A DNA stretch of 7,691 nucleotides from CAKSKB01 sp034186235. GTDB lineage: Bacteria > Bacillota > Clostridia > HGM11514. The DNA lies in NCBI GenBank assembly GCA_034186235.1, contig JAXGBA010000076.1:1-7691 (forward strand). Direction: 5' to 3'. Shown one piece after another: positions 1 to 5,834 of this stretch. The position numbers were made by a program, and so were the translations under genes. A model generated the notes under the pieces. It saw only the letters and a program-made list of their open reading frames with translations, was not told where the DNA came from and searched no databases. Within the stretch, counting starts at the first letter, position 1. Each line of letters begins with the position of its first letter.

Positions 1-149
1 GCATCGAAAAAGCGGTCGGACTTTTGAAAACCACCACATTGACCAAGCTTGACATTGCGGAGCGGTGCGGATTTTCAAGCTCATCGAATTTCTATAAAGC
101 ATTTAAGAATGTAACCGGCAAAACGCCGTCGGAGATTGAAAGAACTTAG
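1..149 (+). CDS. AraC-family transcriptional regulator, C-terminal end (partial)
   Basis: Only the last 48 codons are in the window, read from base 3 to the TAG stop at 147-149; the start lies upstream. The protein is a DNA-binding transcription regulator. The visible part is the second helix-turn-helix of an AraC/XylS domain. It reads LTKLDIAERCGFSSSSNFYK, followed by AFKNVTGKTPSEIERT, which matches the family pattern IA-x3-GFSS-x-S-x-FxxxFKxxTGxTPSExR. It stops a few residues after the TPSE motif, which is the normal end for this family, so the C-terminus looks intact. The sensing domain and the regulated genes cannot be seen. It is on the opposite strand to every intact gene in the window. 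The family is secure; the function is unknown. Confidence 0.88.
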   Translation, partial: IEKAVGLLKTTTLTKLDIAERCGFSSSSNFYKAFKNVTGKTPSEIERT

Positions 150-154
150 GCAAC

Positions 155-175
155 CGAGAGTCGAACTCGTTTTTT
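155..175 (+). terminator. possible weak terminator after the AraC-type gene
   Basis: Six bases after the AraC-type stop codon there is a short hairpin, CGAG (155-158) with CTCG (166-169) and a 7-base loop, followed by six T (170-175). GAGT/ACTC with a 3-base loop is an alternative fold. The stem is only 4 bp, so this is a marginal intrinsic terminator. Position and T-run favour it; stem length does not. Confidence 0.35.
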
Positions 176-260
176 AAGAAGAATTTTGCACATTACTGCG
201 TCAAAATGCTCACAAATACGGGTAGTATCAGCTGCGCCTTTTCCTTGTATTATCCTTGTT

Positions 261-269
261 CACCTCCTT
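261..269 (-). promoter_or_regulatory. orphan ribosome binding site (AAGGAGGTG on the minus strand)
   Basis: On the minus strand, 17 bases after the stop of the excisionase-like fragment, there is a near-perfect Shine-Dalgarno sequence AAGGAGGTG. No ATG, GTG or TTG follows at 5-10 bases. The reading that could continue from it (DNTRKRRS) meets TGA within about ten codons. In many integrative elements the excisionase gene is followed directly by the integrase gene, so this may be the leader of a lost integrase. That interpretation is inference. Confidence 0.35.
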
Positions 270-286
270 CAACCTGCATAATATAT

Positions 287-391
287 TCAATGGTTTGAAT
301 TGGCACAAATCCATTTTTTGAAGGCTTCAACCGGAATCAGTATTCTTGAGCCTATATGTATAACGGGGAATCCTTCAGTCTTTAATATATA
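287..391 (-). pseudogene. excisionase-type helix-turn-helix protein, C-terminal fragment
   Basis: The last 34 residues of this frame contain ILKTEGFPVIHIGSRILIPV and then EAFKKWI. This is the typical second half of excisionase/MerR-like small DNA-binding proteins, with the pattern GFPVIxIGxRxxIPxxAFxxWI. The first half, with the recognition helix pattern of the type YGIGxNT, is absent. Upstream of residue Y at 391 the open frame runs straight through an intrinsic terminator hairpin and then through the end of a receiver-domain gene in another frame. The apparent 65-codon ORF up to 484 is therefore a chance fusion and not a full gene. In living elements such proteins direct excision together with a tyrosine integrase; no integrase is present here. 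I see it as a truncated mobile-element remnant. Confidence 0.6.
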
Positions 392-439
392 AAAAACCGT
401 TCGGTACAAAGATGCGAAATCTCTGACCGAACGGTTTTT
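391..439 (-). terminator. intrinsic terminator after the receiver-domain fragment (possibly bidirectional)
   Basis: A perfect 14-bp inverted repeat, AAAAACCGTTCGGT (392-405) and ACCGAACGGTTTTT (426-439), encloses a 20-base loop. On the minus strand it begins within the TAA stop of the receiver-domain fragment and ends in a run of six T. The plus strand also ends in five T, so it could stop transcription from both sides. Its position right at the stop codon supports a terminator over a mobile-element repeat. Confidence 0.75.
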
Positions 440-527
440 ATTCCCGATTTGATGCTTGTTTTGATATTGCGCAAAGCAACTCATTTATATTAATCGGTTT
501 CGGAACAAACCCTGTCATTCCGGCGAA
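438..527 (-). pseudogene. response-regulator receiver (REC) domain, C-terminal fragment
   Basis: On the minus strand a short frame reads FAGMTGFVPKPINI, then NELLCAISKQASNRE and a TAA stop at 438-440. This is the last part of a CheY-like receiver domain. AGM-x-GFVPKP contains the conserved Lys-Pro pair (Lys codon at 498-500), where the lysine contacts the phosphoryl group in intact domains, and NELL begins the final helix. In clostridia such an end is usual for hybrid sensor kinases or response regulators. The frame runs back only to a TGA at 558-560, and the residues just before FAGM do not resemble the domain. No phospho-acceptor Asp, kinase or output domain is present. It is a 5'-truncated remnant that has kept its terminator. 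Confidence 0.6.
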
Positions 528-739
528 AGGACGAAACAGCCCAGTGGGCGATTCGCCTCAGCACAAGCCTATCATATCGGCTCCTCATTGTCAAGCGACG
601 CATCTACCATAAACGCTGAGTAAGTGCTCATATGCAAGCGGAGAGAGCCAATTTAGCGCCGCTTGAGGTCTTACGGAATTGTAATATGTTTCAATATATG
701 CAAGATATTCAATTCTTCTGTGAGTGGTTACAAGGCAGA
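528..739. other. gene-free segment between pseudogene fragments
   Basis: No convincing gene is visible here. Plus-strand frames open from 632 and 663 are not preceded by a ribosome binding site and show no recognisable fold. On the minus strand a 19-codon reading, MSTYSAFMVDASLDNEEPI (631 to 572), has no Shine-Dalgarno sequence and ends in a TGA overlapping an ATG. It could be a scrap of another gene, but I cannot assign it. Confidence 0.4.
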
Positions 740-1019
740 AACATTGATAAATTGGTTATTATTGTTCCGTCTGTATTTACGATTGTCCTGTCAAGGAAAA
801 TTATCAGTTCACCTGACCGGACAAGAAAAAGTCTGTTCTGGTTGCAAATCAAAACCCTCCGTCCGTGCAGGAAAGAAAACGTTTATTTTGACAACACCGA
901 AACCCCTATATCGAGGGCGACAATCTCGAAGTGCTGAAACTTTTGCAATAAACCTATCTCGGAAAAATCAAGATGATTTACATAGTTCCTCCGTATAATA
1001 CAGGAAATGACTTTGTGTA
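740..1019 (+). pseudogene. decayed type III-like adenine-specific DNA methyltransferase (Mod), N-terminal part
   Basis: Read across two frames this is a clear but broken N-terminal region of a type III restriction-modification Mod subunit, an enzyme that methylates adenine in its recognition site. Recognisable pieces in order are NIDKL near 740; ENYQFT-stop-PDKKKSVLVAN (family: YQFTWPDKKKSVLLAN) around 796-849; KTLRPCRKENVYFDNTE around 851-901 in another frame; YIEGDNLEVLKLLQ (907-948); stop; TYLGKIKMIYI; then VPPYNTGNDFV (985-1017). Damage includes a TGA at 814-816 where the family has Trp, a TAA at 949-951, frame changes near 850 and 902, and Val in place of the catalytic Asp of motif DPPY. 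The homology ends at about 1017, so the target-recognition region and the partner Res subunit are gone. It cannot make an active enzyme. Confidence 0.8.
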
Positions 1020-1264
1020 AGTGTAACTCATCTAATATGAAAGATGTGTACTATGAAACCTGTTCTCAGCGATTTTTTTACAAAAGCTATGCAATATGCT
1101 TTTTCTACCGCCTTTCTGATCCTCAAACTGCTGAAGAAATGTTTATAGAGAGTGCATCGAAGGCCGATCTTGCAACTGTAACTAACGAGATCAAAATAAA
1201 GGTGGTTAAAAATACAAAGTCAATCCTACCCGCTTTCTAATACAGCGGCTAGGCAACTAAACAA
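1020..1264. other. unassigned intergenic segment, no supported gene
   Basis: The recognisable methyltransferase homology has ended and nothing else can be named. A plus-strand frame from 1007 to 1240 (77 codons, ending NEIKIKVVKNTKSILPAF) starts inside the methyltransferase remnant and lacks a ribosome binding site. Its second half looks protein-like but I do not recognise it. It may be another gene scrap or chance. Confidence 0.35.
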
Positions 1265-1303
1265 AAGCAGAAAACACCCGCTGCAAAGATTTTACAGCGG
1301 GTG
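1265..1303 (-). terminator. intrinsic terminator of ppdK
   Basis: On the minus strand, 23 bases after the ppdK stop, CACCCGCTG and CAGCGGGTG (1303-1295 and 1283-1275) form a perfect 9-bp GC-rich stem around an 11-base loop. It is followed by TTTTCTGCTTTT. This is a standard Rho-independent terminator and marks the end of the housekeeping block. Confidence 0.88.
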
Positions 1304-1326
1304 CATAATTTATAAGAAATATTAAA

Positions 1327-3957
1327 TTATTCTTCTTCCTTAAGCTTAGCCTGAGCAGCTGCGAGCCTTGCAATCGGAACTCTGAAAGGCGAGCAGGATA
1401 CATAGTCAAGCCCAATCTTATGGCAGAACTCTACGGATGTAGGATCGCCGCCGTGCTCACCGCAGATACCCACATGAAGCGACGGACGAACGCCCTTACC
1501 AAGCTTAATAGCCATTTCCATAAGCTTGCCTACGCCGATCTGGTCAAGTTTTGCAAAGGGATCGTTCTCGAAAATCTTAGCGTCATAGTAAGCATCGAGG
1601 AACTTACCTGCATCATCACGTGAGAAACCGTATGTCATCTGAGTGAGGTCGTTTGTACCGAAGCAGAAGAACTCAGCTTCCTTAGCGATATCGTCAGCTG
1701 TGAGAGCAGCTCTCGGAATTTCAATCATTGTACCTACTTCATACTTAATATCGCTGTTTGCAGCTTTGATTTCAGCGTCAGCGGTTTCAACAACAACGCC
1801 CTTAACGAACTTAAGTTCTTTAATATCGCCGATAAGAGGAATCATAATTTCGGGAGCTACATTCCAGTCGGGATGATTCTTCTTAACATTGATAGCGGCT
1901 CTGATAACAGCCTTTGTCTGCATCTTGGCGATTTCAGGATATGTTACCGCAAGACGGCATCCTCTGTGACCCATCATCGGATTGAACTCATGGAGAGAAT
2001 CGATTATAGCCTTGATAGTTTCAACGCTCTTGCCCTGTTCAGCCGCAAGAAGTTTAATGTCTTCTTCTTCGGTAGGAACAAATTCATGAAGCGGCGGATC
2101 AAGGAATCTGATAGTAACAGGATTGCCTTCAAGAGCTTCATAGAGGGCTTCAAAGTCTCCCTGCTGGATAGGAAGAATCTTTTCAAGAGCCTTTTCTCTT
2201 TCTTCAACAGTATCTGAGCAGATCATTTCTCTGAAAGCGTCGATTCTGTCACCTTCAAAGAACATATGCTCCGTACGGCAAAGACCGATACCTTCGGCAC
2301 CGAGTTCCTTAGCCTTTTTAGCGTCTTTGGGAGTATCGGCATTGGTTCTAACCTTGAGGGTTCTGAACTTGTCCGCCCAACCCATGATTCTGCCGAGCTC
2401 GCCTGTGATGGAAGCGTCAACAGTGGGGATAATTCCGTCATAGATGTTACCGGTTGAACCGTCGATGGAGATTTCGTCGCCTTCATGGTAAACCTTACCT
2501 GCAAGCTCGAACTTCTTGTTTTCTTCGTCCATCTTGATTGCAGAGCAGCCGGAAACGCAGCATGTACCCATACCTCTTGCAACAACTGCAGCGTGAGAAG
2601 TCATACCGCCACGTACGGTAAGGATACCCTGAGCAGCCTTCATGCCTTCAATATCTTCGGGAGAAGTTTCAAGACGAACAAGAACAACCTTCTTGCCGTT
2701 TGCCTTCCAAGCCTTAGCGTCATCAGCGGTGAACACGATCTGACCGCAAGCAGCACCCGGGGATGCAGCGAGAGCCTTAGCGATAGGTTCCGCAGACTTG
2801 AGAGCCTTAGCGTCAAACTGAGGATGAAGAAGGGTGTCGAGGTTTCTGGGGTCAATCATAAGAACCGCCTTTTTCTCGTCAATCATGCCTTCATCAACAA
2901 GGTCGCAAGCGATTTTGAGGGCAGCCTGAGCCGTTCTCTTACCGTTTCTTGTCTGGAGCATATAGAGTTTTTCGTTTTCAACGGTAAACTCCATATCCTG
3001 CATATCTCTGTAGTGGTCTTCGAGAGTTTTGCAAACATTAACGAATTGTTCGTAAGCCGCCGGGAACTTGTCCGCCATCTGAGCGATAGGCATAGGCGTA
3101 CGAACACCTGCAACAACATCCTCACCCTGAGCATTGGTAAGGAATTCGCCCATAAGCTTCTTTTCGCCCGTAGCGGGGTCTCTTGTGAAAGCAACGCCTG
3201 TACCGCAGTCGTTACCCATGTTGCCGAATGCCATCATCTGAACATTAACGGCAGTACCCCAGGAATAAGGAATATCGTTATCGCGGCGGTAAACATTAGC
3301 TCTGGGGTTGTCCCACGAACGGAAAACCGCTTTGATAGCGCCCATAAGCTGTTCTTTGGGATCGGTCGGGAAATCCTCTCCGATTTTAGCTTTGTATTCA
3401 TCTTTAAATTTGCCGGCGAGAACTTTGAGGTCTTCTGCGGTAAGGTCAACATCCTGAGTAACGCCCTTAGCTTCCTTCATCTCATCGATGAGAACCTCGA
3501 AATACTTTTTACCGACTTCCATAACTACATCGGAATACATCTGAATAAATCTTCTGTAACAGTCATAAGCCCATCTCGGATTACCGGATTTTTTAGCCAT
3601 AACCTCAACAACATCTTCGTTAAGACCGAGGTTAAGAATGGTATCCATCATACCGGGCATAGAAGCCCTTGCGCCGCTTCGTACGGAAACGAGGAGCGGA
3701 TTTTCAAGATCTCCGAATTTTTTACCGGTAATTTCTTCCATCTTTACGATGTACTCCATGATTTCGGCCTCAATCTCGGGATTGATTTTTTTGCCGTCCT
3801 CATAATACTGAGTGCAAGCTTCGGTGGTGATGGTGAAGCCCTGCGGAACGGGAAGGCCGAGCTTAGTCATTTCTGCCAGGTTAGCACCCTTACCGCCGAG
3901 CAGATTTCTCATGGTAGCGTCGCCTTCGCTGAACAAATAAACATATTTTTTGCTCAT
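1327..3957 (-). CDS. ppdK: pyruvate, phosphate dikinase
   Basis: This cytoplasmic enzyme interconverts pyruvate + ATP + Pi and PEP + AMP + PPi. In anaerobic clostridia it often runs towards ATP and pyruvate in PPi-dependent glycolysis. Its 876 residues match the usual length of about 875. An ATP-grasp domain (about 1-340) opens with GGKGANLAEMTKLGLPVPQG (21-40). A swivelling phosphohistidine domain (about 385-505) has GGMTSHAAVVARG, with the carrier His455 and Thr453, the position targeted by PPDK regulatory proteins in plants. The PEP/pyruvate barrel (about 520-870) has GLCRTEHMFF (558-567), GTNDLTQMTYGFSRDD (767-782) and the active-site GICGEHGG (Cys832). All key residues are present. The ATG has AGGAGG about 11 bases upstream. 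It has its own promoter and terminator and follows recO on the same strand. No regulatory-protein gene (DUF299 family) is in the window. Confidence 0.98.
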   Translation of the reverse strand: MSKKYVYLFSEGDATMRNLLGGKGANLAEMTKLGLPVPQGFTITTEACTQYYEDGKKINPEIEAEIMEYIVKMEEITGKKFGDLENPLLVSVRSGARASMPGMMDTILNLGLNEDVVEVMAKKSGNPRWAYDCYRRFIQMYSDVVMEVGKKYFEVLIDEMKEAKGVTQDVDLTAEDLKVLAGKFKDEYKAKIGEDFPTDPKEQLMGAIKAVFRSWDNPRANVYRRDNDIPYSWGTAVNVQMMAFGNMGNDCGTGVAFTRDPATGEKKLMGEFLTNAQGEDVVAGVRTPMPIAQMADKFPAAYEQFVNVCKTLEDHYRDMQDMEFTVENEKLYMLQTRNGKRTAQAALKIACDLVDEGMIDEKKAVLMIDPRNLDTLLHPQFDAKALKSAEPIAKALAASPGAACGQIVFTADDAKAWKANGKKVVLVRLETSPEDIEGMKAAQGILTVRGGMTSHAAVVARGMGTCCVSGCSAIKMDEENKKFELAGKVYHEGDEISIDGSTGNIYDGIIPTVDASITGELGRIMGWADKFRTLKVRTNADTPKDAKKAKELGAEGIGLCRTEHMFFEGDRIDAFREMICSDTVEEREKALEKILPIQQGDFEALYEALEGNPVTIRFLDPPLHEFVPTEEEDIKLLAAEQGKSVETIKAIIDSLHEFNPMMGHRGCRLAVTYPEIAKMQTKAVIRAAINVKKNHPDWNVAPEIMIPLIGDIKELKFVKGVVVETADAEIKAANSDIKYEVGTMIEIPRAALTADDIAKEAEFFCFGTNDLTQMTYGFSRDDAGKFLDAYYDAKIFENDPFAKLDQIGVGKLMEMAIKLGKGVRPSLHVGICGEHGGDPTSVEFCHKIGLDYVSCSPFRVPIARLAAAQAKLKEEE

Positions 3958-4013
3958 TGTAGTGTATTCCTCCTAAAATTTAATTTCAAAATTATACTTG
4001 TTACCAATTAATA

Positions 4014-4042
4014 ATTATAGCATAAATTTCATAAAAAGTAAA
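4014..4042 (-). promoter_or_regulatory. sigma-A-type promoter of ppdK
   Basis: On the minus strand TTTACT (4042-4037) and a perfect TATAAT (4019-4014) are separated by exactly 17 bases. A TG one base before the -10 box gives an extended -10 element. The start site would be near 4007, leaving a leader of about 50 bases before the ATG at 3957, with the ribosome binding site at about 3969-3974. A second TATAAT lies further downstream in the leader but lacks a good -35 box. I see no operator palindrome. Confidence 0.75.
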
Positions 4043-4055
4043 TACAAAAAATTAA

Positions 4056-4778
4056 TCAAATTGTAACTAATTTTTTATACATTTCTAACGAATTTGGTAT
4101 AAATTCCACACAATTCAGCAAATAATCCTCGCAAATCGGGGAAATCTGCGCAAGGATTTCATCGCTGACCTTAAATAAAAACACTCTTTTGTCGGGTGCG
4201 GAGCATATATAGCGTAGCACCGCCAAAGCCTCGCCGAGAGGAGAAACCCCGGGGCGGCATGAGCGGCAGACAGTACCGCCGTCCTCTCCCGAAAATCCCT
4301 CCGCCGCACCGCCGCAGAGGACGCACGCCGAAAGCTGCGGAGCATATCCGATAAGGCAGGTGCAGCGCAGCTCGAAAACCGCCTTCACAAGTGCGGGCGC
4401 AAGCGTGTTTTTGCCTAATATGTACAGGCTGTTGAGAAAAAGGCTTAAAAGGCGCCTGTCAGGAACCTTTTCCTGCGTAACGGCGCACATAATCTCGGAG
4501 AAATACGAAGCGAGCGAAAGCGCTTCGATATCCGCCGAAACGGGAGAAAAACTGTTGATAAGTTCAAACTCGTTAAGCCTGTAGCCCTTTGAATTTTTAA
4601 ACAGAGTGAACGAAGCGTAGCACAAAAGGCGCACGCCCGAAAGACGATTTCCCTGTCTTCTTGCGCCGCGTGCGCTCATGCGGATTTTGCCCAAATCCTC
4701 GGAAAACACGGTAAGGATTTTATCGTTCTCCCCCACCTTCGTTTCCTTTATTATCACACCCCTGGTGTTCACATACAA
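4056..4778 (-). CDS. recO: DNA repair protein RecO
   Basis: RecO works with RecR to load RecA on SSB-coated single-stranded DNA in RecF-pathway recombinational repair, and it anneals complementary strands. The protein is 240 aa, a normal length (about 240-255). The N-terminal OB fold is recognised by NTRGVIIKETKVGENDKILT (4-23) and the GKIRMSARGARR segment (30-41). The C-terminal helical part carries a zinc-ribbon pair CVLC (152-155) and CRSC (171-174), as in many Firmicutes RecO proteins. The start is a TTG at 4778; alignment with the usual RecO N-terminus places the initiator here, and AGAGG (4788-4792 on the plus strand) is 9 bases upstream. This start lies inside yqzL, a 59-base overlap that suggests translational coupling. 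The insert between the cysteine pairs is rich in Gly and Glu. Confidence 0.93.
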   Translation of the reverse strand: MYVNTRGVIIKETKVGENDKILTVFSEDLGKIRMSARGARRQGNRLSGVRLLCYASFTLFKNSKGYRLNEFELINSFSPVSADIEALSLASYFSEIMCAVTQEKVPDRRLLSLFLNSLYILGKNTLAPALVKAVFELRCTCLIGYAPQLSACVLCGGAAEGFSGEDGGTVCRSCRPGVSPLGEALAVLRYICSAPDKRVFLFKVSDEILAQISPICEDYLLNCVEFIPNSLEMYKKLVTI

Positions 4779-4887
4779 GTCCGTCCGCCTCTTTTCCGAG
4801 CGTCAAAAGTTCCTGTTTATACAGGAGATACGCTTCAATGCTGCCGCTTTTGTTAAAGTAATTCCAAGCCAGATCCTTCAAGCACAT
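4720..4887 (-). CDS. yqzL: YqzL-like small protein
   Basis: This 55-codon gene encodes a protein of unknown function. It starts at ATG 4887, with the strong site CGGAGGGA a few bases upstream. The N-terminal part, LKDLAWNYFNKSGSIEAYLL (3-22) followed by YKQ, resembles the YqzL family of short Firmicutes proteins (pattern W-x2-F-x2-(T/S)G-x-I-x-AYLLYK), which are about 45-50 aa long. Position supports the call: in Bacillus subtilis yqzL also lies between era and recO. The C-terminal 20 residues are Gly/Glu/Asn-rich, differ from the family as I remember it, and overlap the start of recO in another frame. No signal peptide or membrane segment is seen. The gene is convincing from its ribosome binding site, motif and synteny; its role is not known to me. 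Confidence 0.8.
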   Translation of the reverse strand: MCLKDLAWNYFNKSGSIEAYLLYKQELLTLGKEADGLVCEHQGCDNKGNEGGGER

Positions 4888-4898
4888 AAAAATCCCTC

Positions 4899-4916
4899 CG
4901 GCAATATTTTTTGCCG
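4899..4916 (-). other. small hairpin touching the yqzL ribosome binding site
   Basis: In the 62-base gap between era and yqzL, CGGCAA and TTGCCG form a 6-bp stem with a 6-base loop. On the minus strand the last bases of the stem (CCG) run directly into the yqzL Shine-Dalgarno sequence GGAGGGA. No T-run follows directly, so it is not a good terminator. It may tune translation or mRNA processing, or be chance. Confidence 0.35.
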
Positions 4917-4949
4917 TATCGGGTATTAAATACGAGGTAATTTATGTTT

Positions 4950-5834
4950 TTATTCGGACTTAAAACCGAAGTTTCTTATTTGTGCTTCATTGTTACGCCA
5001 GTCGTCCTTAACCTTTACCCAAAGTTCGAGATGAACCTTTTTGTCAAGGAATTTTTCGATTTCGATTCTTGCGGAGGTGCCGATTTTTTTAATCATTTCG
5101 CCGCCCTTACCTATAAGAATCAATTTGTGTCCGGGTTTTTCGACATAAATTGTGGCGTTGATTCTGCAGATATCCTTTTCGTTTTTCATGGCGGTGATTT
5201 CAACCGCCGTGCCGTGCGGAACCTCCTGAAGCAGAAACCTCAGAATTTTTTCTCTTATCATTTCGGACACAATCTGCCGTTCGGGCTGGTCTGTCACCTG
5301 ATCATCGGGATAATACTTCGGCCCGTAGGGCAAAAACTTTCTTATCGTGTCGACAAGCAGCTTAACGCCGTCCTTTTTCTGTGCGCTTATCGGAATAACC
5401 TCGTCAAAGCTGCAAAGTCCGCTGTACTTTGCGATTATCCCGAGGAGCTTTTCCTTTGGCACGATGTCGATTTTGTTAATCGCCAGAATCATCGGAACCT
5501 TCACGGTCTGAAGTCTTTTTATGATGTTTTCATCGGTGATGTCCTTTGATGCGTCAACCATAAAAACAACCGCGTCCATATCCGAAAGCGCAGAATAAGC
5601 CGACTTGACCATAACCGCCCCGAGTTTGTTTTTCGGGGTGTGGATTCCGGGCGTGTCAACGAACACAATCTGGCTGACATCGTCGGCGTAGATTGCGGTA
5701 ATTTTATTTCTCGTTGTCTGGGGCTTGTTCGACACAATCGCAACCTTCTGCCCGACGATGCTGTTGATAAGCGTTGATTTGCCGACATTCGGCCTGCCGA
5801 TTACCGTAACAAAACCCGATTTGAAATTATCCAT
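4950..5834 (-). CDS. era: GTPase Era
   Basis: Era is an essential GTPase that binds the 3' end of 16S rRNA and helps assemble the 30S subunit, linking ribosome maturation to the cell cycle. The protein is 294 aa (family about 295-305). The N-terminal G domain has the P-loop GRPNVGKST (13-21), the switch I PQTTRNKI region (38-45), DTPGIH (60-65, G3), NKID (120-123, G4) and SAQKKDG (150-156, G5). The C-terminal KH domain (about 200-285) has the RNA-binding loop GKGGEMIKKIG (242-252). All nucleotide-binding motifs are intact. The ATG abuts the ybeY stop directly (TAAATG) and its ribosome binding site, CGGAGA, lies in the ybeY end, so the two are co-translated. YbeY and Era interact functionally in 16S 3'-end maturation. 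Confidence 0.98.
   Translation of the reverse strand: MDNFKSGFVTVIGRPNVGKSTLINSIVGQKVAIVSNKPQTTRNKITAIYADDVSQIVFVDTPGIHTPKNKLGAVMVKSAYSALSDMDAVVFMVDASKDITDENIIKRLQTVKVPMILAINKIDIVPKEKLLGIIAKYSGLCSFDEVIPISAQKKDGVKLLVDTIRKFLPYGPKYYPDDQVTDQPERQIVSEMIREKILRFLLQEVPHGTAVEITAMKNEKDICRINATIYVEKPGHKLILIGKGGEMIKKIGTSARIEIEKFLDKKVHLELWVKVKDDWRNNEAQIRNFGFKSE

Noticed and set aside
150..250. Complete tRNA gene on the minus strand
   Set aside because: Only a T-arm-like hairpin is present; no acceptor pairing, D-arm or anticodon arm can be built upstream.
392..439. 14-bp inverted repeat as a mobile-element terminal repeat
   Set aside because: It begins at the stop codon of the receiver fragment and ends in a T-run, which fits an intrinsic terminator better.
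287..484. Intact 65-aa excisionase
   Set aside because: Its first half is encoded by an intrinsic terminator and the out-of-frame end of a receiver domain; only the last 34 residues look like an excisionase.
632..998. Two overlapping plus-strand frames of 101 and 111 codons as separate genes
   Set aside because: Each contains only part of the methyltransferase similarity and switches in and out of the true frame; they are pieces of one pseudogene.
1007..1240. 77-codon plus-strand frame as a gene
   Set aside because: It starts within the methyltransferase relic in a different frame, without a ribosome binding site, and matches nothing I recognise.
2485..4011. 508-codon plus-strand open frame opposite ppdK
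   Set aside because: It is a shadow of ppdK, whose strong codon bias leaves few stops in the complementary frame. It has no ribosome binding site or recognisable domain.
4944..5549. 201-codon plus-strand frame opposite era
   Set aside because: Antisense shadow of era; no start signal and no conserved motif.
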